From contig NZ_JABBCQ020000015.1 in NCBI RefSeq assembly GCF_012844455.2, positions 62,001 to 126,000 of the forward strand: DNA of 64,000 nt, read 5' to 3'. This document shows positions 9,460 through 17,089 of the stretch, in pieces; positions within the stretch are counted from its first letter, which is position 1; each line of letters begins with the position of its first letter. The position numbers and the translations under genes were made by a program. Under the pieces are notes generated by a model, which saw nothing but the letters and a program-made list of their open reading frames with translations, searched no databases and was not told where the DNA came from. Source of the DNA: Comamonas suwonensis. GTDB taxonomy: Bacteria > Pseudomonadota > Gammaproteobacteria > Burkholderiales > Burkholderiaceae_C.

Positions 9460-9864
9460 TCACACCAATTTTTGCCAGAGAAGGTCGCCCAGCAGGCGTC
9501 CGGGCACCAAGGTGAAAAGTCCCGCGACAACACAGCTGCCGATGTAGAGCTTGCGCATGATGCTGCGGTGCTTGTCTATGCGCCGGTGCGCCAGATGCCA
9601 GAAAGAGAGCCCCAGCCCGCCCAGCGTGACGGGCACCAGCAGATGAATGGGCGTGAAGCCCGACCAGTTGGGCAGGCTGAAGTTGCGTATGAACAAGGCC
9701 GAGATGGCCGTACCCAGCATCAGCAGAACAAAGGCGTAGCCGGCAATGCGATGCAGCAGAGGGCGCGGGCTGCCGCTGCGGCGCGCCCAGAGGGTGAGGG
9801 CTCCGACGCTGGTGGCAGCGATGGCTGAACTCATATGGAAAGCGATCAATGGCGTCAGTTGCAT
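9460..9864 (-). CDS. DUF2306-like membrane protein
   Basis: A 134-residue predicted four-helix membrane protein. Segments include PLIAFHMSSAIAATSVGALTLW, GYAFVLLMLGTAISALFI, IHLLVPVTLGGLGLSFWHL and KLYIGSCVVAGLFTLVPGRL. Conserved His residues (FHMSS, HRIAGY, IHLLV, HRSIMRKLY) follow the DUF2306 pattern, suggesting heme or metal contacts, but this is not shown. The start ATG 9864 has AGGAGA 6 nt upstream; the frame opens earlier, but the extra part is polar and unconserved-looking. It is the first gene of a four-gene minus-strand operon ending in the LytTR regulator. Confidence 0.8.
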   Translation of the reverse strand: MQLTPLIAFHMSSAIAATSVGALTLWARRSGSPRPLLHRIAGYAFVLLMLGTAISALFIRNFSLPNWSGFTPIHLLVPVTLGGLGLSFWHLAHRRIDKHRSIMRKLYIGSCVVAGLFTLVPGRLLGDLLWQKLV

Positions 9865-10098
9865 GGTTCTCTCCTGCGATGAGCAGGACTGTGCGCGCCG
9901 GAGATGGCGCCGGCCAGCGCTTTGCGACGAAACGGCAAAATCCGGGAGCCAGTTGCATCGGGGCGAGGTCGGGTGTAGCGCTTGTTTGTGCGCGCACACA
10001 TAGCACGGAGCGACCGCAGGGTTATCGATCCAGACTGGATTCCGTTGAAAGATCAGGGTGTTTGCTGCTGCAGAAATGATTGAACTTTAGAATCTAAT

Positions 10099-10117
10099 GA
10101 TTCTGAAAATCATTCTC
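10099..10117 (+). promoter_or_regulatory. Fur box
   Basis: GATTCTGAAAATCATTCTC matches the 19-bp Fur consensus (GATAATGATAATCATTATC) at 15 of 19 positions. It lies 15 bp before the start of the TonB-dependent receptor, so iron-loaded Fur would block transcription or initiation. The family knowledge is firm; occupancy here is inferred. Confidence 0.85.
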
Positions 10118-10131
10118 AATAGCATTAAAAA

Positions 10132-12315
10132 ATGTTCCCTGTTCGTCGAATTTCCCTGGCTGCCATTGTTCTGTGCAGCCCTCAGCTTCTTTGGGCCCAG
10201 ACCGCCAGCTCTGCCCAGGTGCCCGAACCAGAAACCGCTCTGCAGACCGTGACCGTGGAAGCCAGTGCAGATGCATCGGCGCAGGGTCTGGCCAAGCCTT
10301 TTGCGGGCGGGCAGGTGGCCACCGGAGCGCGCAACGGCATTCTGGGAACCCGGGACTGGAAGAACTCCTCGTTTTCGTCCACGGCCTATACCAGTCAGCT
10401 GATTGAGGACACGCAGTCCAAAAGCGTGGGCGATGTGCTCTTGAGCGATCCGTCGGTGCGCCAGGCGCGCGGCTTTGGCAACTTCCAGGAGCTGTACATG
10501 CTGCGCGGCATGCCCGTGTACTCCGACGATATTGCCTATAACGGGCTATACGGGCTGCTACCGCGCCAGTATGTGGCCTCAGAATTTTTCGAGCGGGTGG
10601 AAGTGCTGCGCGGTGCCAATGCTTTTCTTAACGGTGCCGCTCCCGGCGGCAGCGGCGTGGGGGGCGTGATCAGCCTGCTGCCCAAGCGCGCTGGCAACGA
10701 TGCACTCACCCAGGTCAGCACGGGCATACAAACCGGTGGTCAGGCCTATGCTTCGGCCGATGTGTCGCGTCGCTTCGGCCCGGACCAGAGCACGGGCGTT
10801 CGCCTGAATGCCGTGCGACGCGATGGCGGCACCGGCATCAAGGACGAGGACCGCAGTTTGACAGCGCTGGGCGTGGGCCTTGACTGGCGCAGCCGCGATG
10901 TGCGTCTGTCGGCCGATGTGGGCTATCAGCGCAACAGCTATCGTGGTGGGCGTCCCAGCGTGACGCCTTCGGATTTCATTCCTGCGGTGCCGGACAACAA
11001 GACCAACTACGCTCAAAGCTGGACGCGCTCCACGGAGCGTGATCTGTTTGCCACCATGCGCGGCGAGTGGGATCTCAATGCCACCACCACAGCCTGGGCT
11101 GCGGGCGGCCTGCGCCGCAGCAAGGAAGACAATATCAACAGCGGCGTGACCGTGCTCAACGCCAATGGCGACACCACGGGAACGCGCTTCGACAACGTGC
11201 GCAAGGACCGCGTCGGCACGGCCGAGGCCGGCATCCGCACCCGGCTGCAGACGGGCAGCGTCGGTCATGAGCTGGTGGCTTCGGCAAGCACCTATTCAGC
11301 GACGGAAAGCGGTGCCTGGGCCATGGCTTCGGGGTTGCGCAACAACCTCTACAACCCTTATGCCAGCGTGATGCCTGAGAACACATTCTTTGGCGGCTCC
11401 ATGGCCAACCCCTATAAGGTGGGTGAGACCCGCTTCGACAGCCTGGCCTTGAGCGACACGCTGTCGATGTATGACGATCGCCTGCAAGTGACACTGGGGC
11501 TGCGCCGTCAGCGCATAGACCAGACCAGCTACGACTACAACAGCGGCTTGCAGACTGACAGTTACAAGAAGTCCGCCACCACACCGGCACTGGGCGCGGT
11601 GTTCAAGGTCACCGACGATGTGTCCGTCTACGCTAACTACATCGAGGCGCTGACCAAGGGTGCTGTGGCACCGGCCACGGCCAATAGCCTGCCCGTGCTC
11701 AACGCCGGTCAGGTGTTCTCGCCCTACAAGTCCAAGCAGAAAGAGCTGGGCGTCAAATGGCAGCGCGGCACCATGGGGGCGACCGCGGCGCTGTACACCA
11801 CCGATGTGCCCAGCAGCTATGTCGTCAATCAGATGTATGGTCAGTACGGCAAGCAGCGCAACCAGGGCATGGAATTCACCGTCTTTGGCGAAGCCGCCAA
11901 GGGGCTGCGCGTTCTGGGCGGTCTGACGCTGACCCAGGCCAAGATCAAGCAGGCAGCCGATGCCTCTCAGGTCGACCGCTATGCCATCGGCGTGCCCAAG
12001 ACTCAAGCCACGCTGGGCGTGGACTGGGATGTGCCCGGAGTGTCCGGTCTGGCGCTCAATGCGCGTGTGACGCATACCTCCAGCCAGTACGCCAATGCGG
12101 CCAACAGCATGAAAGTAGCCGGTTGGACGCGCACCGACATCGGCGCCCGCTATCTGGTTGATCTGGGCAACGACCGTATGCTGACGTTACGCGCCCGTCT
12201 GGACAATGTGTTCGACAAGAACTACTGGGCGTCGGTGGGCGGCTATCCAGGGGCCAACTATCTGGTGCAATCGGCTCCGCGCACCCTGTCGGTGAGCGCT
12301 ACGGTCAACTTTTGA
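10132..12315 (+). CDS. TonB-dependent siderophore receptor
   Basis: A 727-residue outer-membrane ferric-siderophore receptor. A signal peptide (ISLAAIVLCSPQLLWAQ) is followed by a plug domain with LSDPSVRQARGFGNFQELYM, RVEVLRGANAFLNGAAPGG and GVGGVISLLPKRA. A 22-strand barrel follows and ends in aromatic Phe (LSVSATVNF), as required for outer-membrane assembly. It resembles hydroxamate-type receptors (FhuE/FoxA group), but ligand cannot be assigned. A clear TonB box was not pinned down near residues 35-45 (ALQTVTVEA is the best candidate). A Fur box lies just upstream and a PepSY gene immediately downstream, together forming an iron-uptake unit. Confidence 0.93.
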   Translation: MFPVRRISLAAIVLCSPQLLWAQTASSAQVPEPETALQTVTVEASADASAQGLAKPFAGGQVATGARNGILGTRDWKNSSFSSTAYTSQLIEDTQSKSVGDVLLSDPSVRQARGFGNFQELYMLRGMPVYSDDIAYNGLYGLLPRQYVASEFFERVEVLRGANAFLNGAAPGGSGVGGVISLLPKRAGNDALTQVSTGIQTGGQAYASADVSRRFGPDQSTGVRLNAVRRDGGTGIKDEDRSLTALGVGLDWRSRDVRLSADVGYQRNSYRGGRPSVTPSDFIPAVPDNKTNYAQSWTRSTERDLFATMRGEWDLNATTTAWAAGGLRRSKEDNINSGVTVLNANGDTTGTRFDNVRKDRVGTAEAGIRTRLQTGSVGHELVASASTYSATESGAWAMASGLRNNLYNPYASVMPENTFFGGSMANPYKVGETRFDSLALSDTLSMYDDRLQVTLGLRRQRIDQTSYDYNSGLQTDSYKKSATTPALGAVFKVTDDVSVYANYIEALTKGAVAPATANSLPVLNAGQVFSPYKSKQKELGVKWQRGTMGATAALYTTDVPSSYVVNQMYGQYGKQRNQGMEFTVFGEAAKGLRVLGGLTLTQAKIKQAADASQVDRYAIGVPKTQATLGVDWDVPGVSGLALNARVTHTSSQYANAANSMKVAGWTRTDIGARYLVDLGNDRMLTLRARLDNVFDKNYWASVGGYPGANYLVQSAPRTLSVSATVNF

Positions 12316-12329
12316 GGTTGAACGGATAT

Positions 12330-13571
12330 ATGCGCGCTCTCTGGACCGTGGTTCACCGCTGGGTGGGTCTGTTTCTCGCGGCTTTCCTGGTCATGGCCGG
12401 CCTCACGGGAGCGGTGCTCTCGTGGGATCATGAAATCGATGACTGGCTGAACGCTGACATGCTGCACACGCCGGGGCGTGGCCCGCTGCAGACGCCGCTG
12501 CAGCTGGCGCAAACCGTGCAGGCGGCCGATCCACGCGTCGAAATTTCCTATATGACTCTGGGCCTGCGCGAGGGGGAGGCGGCTTCCTTTCTGGTTCGCC
12601 CGCTGCTGGATCAGGCTACTGGCAAGCCCCATGCGCTGAGCTACAATACGGTGTTCGTGGACCCGGTAACGGGTGTCATCACCGGTAACCGGGACTCCAA
12701 GAGTCTGGCCCTGAGCTGGCGCAACCTCATGCCCTGGCTGCGTCACCTGCATGAAAGCCTGCTGAGCCCCACGTTTGCGGGCAGCGATCGCTGGGGCTAC
12801 TGGTTCATGGGCGGCCTCGCGCTGCTGTGGCTGGCCGACAGTTTCTGGGCGCTGGTGTTGACCTTGCCTGCGAAGCGCAAGCCTGCCTCGGCCAAAGTAC
12901 AAGGTGATTCCGGGAAATCCTGGTGGTCACGCTGGATGCCGGCCTGGCGTCTGCGCTGGGGCGCTGGTGCCTACAAGCTCAACTTTGACCTGCATCGTGC
13001 GGGCGGGCTCTGGATCTGGGGCGTGATCGTTGTGGTGGCCTTTACCTCGTTCTCGATCAATCTCTACCGCGAGGTGTTCTACCCCGTGATGAGCAAGGTC
13101 TCGACCACCACGCCGGGCCCGTACGAGACGCTCAAGCCGGCGCCCTTCGGCAGCTATATCGAGCCGAAGATCAGCTTTGCTTCAGCGATAGATATTGCCA
13201 AGAAGGAGGCCCTGCAGCTGGGTATCAAGACCGAAGCCGGCGGCATTTGGTACGGCGGAGATTTTCCGTTCTACAACGTGTCCTTTTTCGACCCTGATGA
13301 CGAGACCGGAGCCATGGGCATGGGCCTGTCCAACGTCTATGTGAGTTCTGAAACCGGCGAGTTGCTGGGCAGCTATCGTCCCTGGCATGGCACGGGTGCC
13401 GATGTGTTCGTGCAGCTGCAGCTGCCGCTGCACAGCGGACGCATTCTGGGTACTTTTGGACGCGTTCTCATGTCCTTTGTGGGCGTGATGGTGGCCATGT
13501 TGTCCATCACCGGCGTGGTCATCTGGTGGCGCAAGCGGCGCGGCAGGCGGGCGCAGCTGGCGGCGCGCTAA
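12330..13571 (+). CDS. PepSY-associated TM protein (siderophore reductase-like)
   Basis: A 413-residue inner-membrane protein of the PepSY_TM family. It has an N-terminal helix with His (VHRWVGLFLAAFLVMAGLTG), a periplasmic PepSY domain, further helices (WFMGGLALLWLADSFWALVL; IWGVIVVVAFTSFSINLY) and a C-terminal helix (LMSFVGVMVAMLSITGVVIW) with basic tail. Such proteins often sit next to TonB siderophore receptors; FoxB/FhuF-like members reduce ferric siderophores. ATG 12330 was chosen; an in-frame TTG at 12312 overlaps the receptor stop. Same-strand tight spacing implies co-transcription under the Fur box. Confidence 0.9.
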   Translation: MRALWTVVHRWVGLFLAAFLVMAGLTGAVLSWDHEIDDWLNADMLHTPGRGPLQTPLQLAQTVQAADPRVEISYMTLGLREGEAASFLVRPLLDQATGKPHALSYNTVFVDPVTGVITGNRDSKSLALSWRNLMPWLRHLHESLLSPTFAGSDRWGYWFMGGLALLWLADSFWALVLTLPAKRKPASAKVQGDSGKSWWSRWMPAWRLRWGAGAYKLNFDLHRAGGLWIWGVIVVVAFTSFSINLYREVFYPVMSKVSTTTPGPYETLKPAPFGSYIEPKISFASAIDIAKKEALQLGIKTEAGGIWYGGDFPFYNVSFFDPDDETGAMGMGLSNVYVSSETGELLGSYRPWHGTGADVFVQLQLPLHSGRILGTFGRVLMSFVGVMVAMLSITGVVIWWRKRRGRRAQLAAR

Positions 13572-13595
13572 AGGCCGTGCTCGCAGAAGACAAAA

Positions 13596-13625
13596 CGCCA
13601 TGGTCTGACCATGGCGCTTTTGTTT
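13596..13625. terminator. Bidirectional hairpin terminator
   Basis: CGCCATGGT (13596-13604) pairs with ACCATGGCG (13608-13616), followed by a T-rich run. It separates the PepSY gene from the convergent psiF gene. Confidence 0.8.
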
Positions 13626-13640
13626 TGAGAAGAGCGGGAC

Positions 13641-13919
13641 TCAGTTCTTCTTCAGGCACTCGCTCATGAAGGCCTTGCGCTCGTCGCCTTTTTTGCCGGT
13701 GGCGTCGGCATTGCAGCTCTTCATGCGTTCTTGCTGGCGCTTCTTGCCGTCAGACAGGCAGGACTTCATGAACTCCTTGCGATCATCGCCTTTTTTGCCG
13801 GTGGCTTCGGTGTTGCAAGTGCCCATGAGTTGCTGCTGAGCGGTTTTGGGTTTGTCGTCAGCAGCCATGCTCATGCTGCAAGCCAAGGACACGAGAGCCA
13901 GGACAACGAGTTTTTTCAT
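13641..13919 (-). CDS. psiF: PsiF-repeat periplasmic protein
   Basis: A 92-residue secreted protein. A signal peptide (KKLVVLALVSLACSMSMA) is followed by two PsiF repeats (TCNTEATGKKGDDRKEFMKS and SCNADATGKKGDERKAFMSE), each with paired Cys and the TGKKGD-RK-FM pattern. In E. coli psiF is a phosphate-starvation-induced gene downstream of phoA; its function is unknown. No phoA or Pho box was seen here, so the regulation is not established. Confidence 0.9.
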   Translation of the reverse strand: MKKLVVLALVSLACSMSMAADDKPKTAQQQLMGTCNTEATGKKGDDRKEFMKSCLSDGKKRQQERMKSCNADATGKKGDERKAFMSECLKKN

Positions 13920-14133
13920 GATGGTGTGATTTTTGTGAAAACGCCGACAACCGACGCGCAGTCATTGCAGCATAGCTCGGGGGCTTTGCCCATGGCCGCA
14001 AACCATGGTTTGTAAAAGTTTGCGATTGAAGAGCGATTAAGGGGGCGTAAGAGAGCTGTGCCCTAAATAGCGAAAACGACAAGTGGATAATGAGCAGCTT
14101 TGCTCTCAACCCTGCACCCAAAGGACGATTCGC

Positions 14134-14958
14134 GTGGATACTTTATTGCTGCTCAAGGCCGCCATCATGGGCGTTGTGGAAGGGCTGACCGAGTTCTTGC
14201 CGATTTCCTCAACCGGTCACTTGATTCTGGCGGGCTCGCTGATGGGCTTTGTCGGTGGCAAGGCCAAGGTGTTCGAGATCGCCATTCAGACCGGGGCCAT
14301 CTTTGCCGTGATGTTGGTGTACTGGCAAAAGATTCGCAGCACGCTGGTCGAGCTGCCCACCAGCCGTGAGGCGCAGAAGTTTGCGCTCAATGTCTTCATC
14401 GGCTTTCTGCCCGCCGTGGTCCTGGCGCTGCTGTTTGGCAAATATGTGCAGGAGCATCTGTTTACGCCCGTGATTGTGGCTACGACCTTCATCGTCGGCG
14501 GCTTCATCATCTTGTGGGCTGAAAACCGCCCCGCTGCCGCCACCCGCGTGCATTCTGTGGACGATATGACGCCCATCGATGCGCTCAAGGTCGGTCTGGT
14601 GCAATGTCTGGCGCTGATCCCCGGCATGAGTCGCAGCGGCTCCACCATCATCGGCGGCATGGTCATGGGCCTGTCGCGCAAGGCGGCGACGGACTTCTCC
14701 TTCTTTCTGGCCATGCCCACGCTGATTGGCGCAGGCGTCTACAGCCTCTACAAAGATCGCGCATTGCTGAGCATGGACGATGTGCCGCTGTTCGCCGTGG
14801 GTCTGGTTTTTTCCTTCATCAGCGCCTGGCTGTGCGTGCGTTGGCTGCTGCGCTTCATCTCCACCAACAGCTTTGTGCCGTTTGCCTGGTACCGCATCGT
14901 CTTTGGCATCATTGTGCTGGTGACGGCCTATACCGGTGTGGTGAACTGGCACCACTAA
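14134..14958 (+). CDS. uppP: Undecaprenyl-diphosphatase (bacitracin resistance)
   Basis: A 274-residue membrane enzyme that dephosphorylates undecaprenyl pyrophosphate to recycle the lipid carrier for peptidoglycan and other envelope polymers. Both family motifs are present: [15 protein letters not shown] near the N-terminus and [14 protein letters not shown] near residue 170, plus the expected hydrophobic helices. GTG 14134 was chosen because AAGGA lies 8 nt upstream; the frame is open further upstream without a good ribosome site. Length matches E. coli UppP/BacA (273). It is monocistronic and ends at a strong hairpin. Confidence 0.95.
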   Translation: MDTLLLLKAAIMGVVEGLTEFLPISSTGHLILAGSLMGFVGGKAKVFEIAIQTGAIFAVMLVYWQKIRSTLVELPTSREAQKFALNVFIGFLPAVVLALLFGKYVQEHLFTPVIVATTFIVGGFIILWAENRPAAATRVHSVDDMTPIDALKVGLVQCLALIPGMSRSGSTIIGGMVMGLSRKAATDFSFFLAMPTLIGAGVYSLYKDRALLSMDDVPLFAVGLVFSFISAWLCVRWLLRFISTNSFVPFAWYRIVFGIIVLVTAYTGVVNWHH

Positions 14959-14977
14959 GCTCGCTTCCTTGTGCTCA

Positions 14978-15014
14978 TAAAAAAGCCACTTGCGTGATTG
15001 CAAGTGGCTTTTTT
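14978..15014. terminator. Rho-independent terminator after uppP
   Basis: AGCCACTTGC (14984-14993) pairs perfectly with GCAAGTGGCT (15000-15009), flanked by A-run and T-run. It serves uppP and probably also the convergent hydrolase gene. Confidence 0.9.
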
Positions 15015-15095
15015 CATAGCTGATAGCGCCTTTAGTCATTGGGTTTCAGTCTGTTTTATGAATGAATCCCATCATCAAAATGCGCTACCTGCTAT

Positions 15096-15983
15096 CTATT
15101 TGTGAGCGTCTGTCCCCGCTTTTTGCAGAATGCTTTGCTCCATATTGAGCAGCGACGCTTCGATGGCCGCGGCTGTGGCCTGTGGGCGCTCCATGGGAAA
15201 GAGGTGGCCTCCGTCCAGCATCATGATGCGCCCGCGTGTCATGCGCTGTGTCATCTCCATGCCAACCTGGCGCATTTCTACCGATGAACGCCCACCGATA
15301 AAAGACACGGGGCAGTGCAGCGGGTTGCGCCTGAGCTGGTGGTTGAGATTGCTGGGCAGGGTGTTGTAGATGGCGGTTTCCACTTCGCGGCTGAACAGCA
15401 GGCTGCGCCTGCCCTGATCGTCGTCTTGCAGGCCATGCTCCACATAGTCTTGCAGCACCTGTGGGTGCCACTGGGTAAAGGCTTTTTTGCCGCGAAAGTA
15501 CTCCAGTGCCTCGGCATTGCTTGCCCAGGTGTGGCGTCTGCGCTGGCTGATTTTGCCTGGCGAGACCGACGCCACAATCTGCGTTTGTTTGGCCAAGCCC
15601 ACGGCATTGGCCTTCCAGCCGCCCAGCAGGGGCGAGTCAATCAGCAGCACCCCGCGGGCCAGATCGGGTCGTTTGGTGGCCGCCTGAAAGCTCAGAATGC
15701 CGCCCAGCGAGTGGCCCACCAGATAGATGGGCTGGCCATGCTGCTGCACTTTTTGCTCGACAAATTCGATCAGCTCTTCCACCAGATGCGGCCAGTGATT
15801 GGTGACCGGGCGTGCCGGGTCATGGCCAAAGCGATCCACGCCACTGGCATCAATGCCGCGCTGGCGCAGCAGAGAAAACAGCAGGCGGTAGGTGCCGAGA
15901 GGAAAGCTGTTGGCGTGCGCGAACACCACGGGCAGGGTGTTCAGATCGCTGGCAGAAACCATGGTGTGAGAGCTGTGGGACAC
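15096..15983 (-). CDS. Alpha/beta hydrolase
   Basis: A 295-residue alpha/beta-hydrolase-fold enzyme. The N-terminal strand VVFAHANSFPLGTYR carries the oxyanion HxNxF pattern, the nucleophile elbow is YLVGHSLGG (Ser near 108), and the probable catalytic His is in MLDGGHLFPMERP near the C-terminus. The substrate is unknown; the closest familiar pattern is carboxylesterase or lipase-like cytosolic hydrolases. The frame starts with GTG 15983; ATG 15962 is an equally possible start. No signal peptide. Neighbours give no functional hint. Confidence 0.88.
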   Translation of the reverse strand: MSHSSHTMVSASDLNTLPVVFAHANSFPLGTYRLLFSLLRQRGIDASGVDRFGHDPARPVTNHWPHLVEELIEFVEQKVQQHGQPIYLVGHSLGGILSFQAATKRPDLARGVLLIDSPLLGGWKANAVGLAKQTQIVASVSPGKISQRRRHTWASNAEALEYFRGKKAFTQWHPQVLQDYVEHGLQDDDQGRRSLLFSREVETAIYNTLPSNLNHQLRRNPLHCPVSFIGGRSSVEMRQVGMEMTQRMTRGRIMMLDGGHLFPMERPQATAAAIEASLLNMEQSILQKAGTDAHK

Positions 15984-16046
15984 AGAATGATGAATCGGGT
16001 GGCGGGTGCGTCTGTCATGAAAAACGCACCCTGAGGTGCGTTCATC

Positions 16047-17030
16047 TTATCGGTTAGAGAGCGATGCTTGCCGCTGCAGCCTGGCCTGCTCCTCGCTGGT
16101 CTGCATGCGCTGGTATTCGGTGGCGGTGCTGAGGCCGGCCTGCGCTGGAACCGGCGGCTGGCGCAGGGCTGCGGGAGGGATGCTGCCGGCACCCGTGCCC
16201 AGTACGGATTTCATGGCGGTGGGGGTTCCCACCTTCACCAGCGGATGCGCACGCGGACTGTGAATGCGGATGGGGGAGTCCGTCTTGCCGCCATCCCAAG
16301 CCGGGTCGTCAATGCTGTCGAACACATTGCGCAGGCGCTCGCCCCAGCTGTCGTGCAACATGCGCAGATAGGGATTGTCGGCGTCCAGGCAGACAATGCG
16401 GTCTGTGGCAAAGCGGTTGTTTTCGTAGACGATCAAATCCAGTGGCAAGCCCACCGAAAGATTGGACTTGAGTGTGCTGTCCATGGACACCAGCGCGCAT
16501 TTGGCGGCTTCGTCCAGCGGGGTCTCTGAGGTGATGACACGGTCGAGCACGGGCTTGCCGTATTTGGATTCGCCAATCTGGAAGTAGGGCGTCTCACCCG
16601 TGGCTTCGATGAAGTTTCCGGCCGAATAGACCTGAAACAGGCGCATTTGCTCGCCCTGAATCTGGCCGCCAAAAATCATGGACACGTTGAAGTCCACGCC
16701 CGCGCGCTGCAGAGCGGCGGCTTCGCGTTCATAAACATGGCGCACGGCCGCGCCCAGTACGCGGGCGGCGTCGAACATGCTGCGCACATTCCAGATGGTG
16801 AGCATCTCGTCCGTGGTCGTGTCGTGCAGCTGAAAGCTTTCCAGCAGCTCGCGCACCGACTGGGTAATGGACAGATTACCTGCAGATTGCAGCACCATAA
16901 AGCGCTCGCCCGGCTGCTCATAAAGCATGACCTTGCGGAAAGTGCTGATCTGGTCGAGCCCTGCATTGGTGCGGGAATCGGACAGGAAAACGAGGCCGGC
17001 ATTGAGCTTGAGGGCGACGCAGTAAGTCAT
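16047..17030 (-). CDS. Anbu-type proteasome homologue (putative protease)
   Basis: A 327-residue Ntn-hydrolase. After Met1 comes Thr2 (MTYCVALKLNAGLVFLSDSR), which would be the N-terminal nucleophile, with the conserved Asp at proteasome position 17 (SDSRTNAG) and a Lys nearby (STFRKVM). This is the Anbu (ancestral beta-subunit, COG3484) pattern. Later motifs are GGQIQGEQMRLFQVYSAGN and GLPLDLIVYENN. About 80 extra C-terminal residues, rich in Pro, Ala, Gln and Ser (HSPRAHPLVKVGTPTAM to LQRQASLSNR), extend beyond the usual core of about 245. The usual Anbu companions (ATP-grasp, alpha-E, transglutaminase-like proteins) are not next to it. Proteolytic activity of Anbu proteins is weak or unproven. 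Confidence 0.88.
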   Translation of the reverse strand: MTYCVALKLNAGLVFLSDSRTNAGLDQISTFRKVMLYEQPGERFMVLQSAGNLSITQSVRELLESFQLHDTTTDEMLTIWNVRSMFDAARVLGAAVRHVYEREAAALQRAGVDFNVSMIFGGQIQGEQMRLFQVYSAGNFIEATGETPYFQIGESKYGKPVLDRVITSETPLDEAAKCALVSMDSTLKSNLSVGLPLDLIVYENNRFATDRIVCLDADNPYLRMLHDSWGERLRNVFDSIDDPAWDGGKTDSPIRIHSPRAHPLVKVGTPTAMKSVLGTGAGSIPPAALRQPPVPAQAGLSTATEYQRMQTSEEQARLQRQASLSNR

Positions 17031-17089
17031 GACGGAAAGCGGTACGGTAAGAATTGAAGTGTAGTGGCAGCAGCGCTCAGGTGTGCCGC

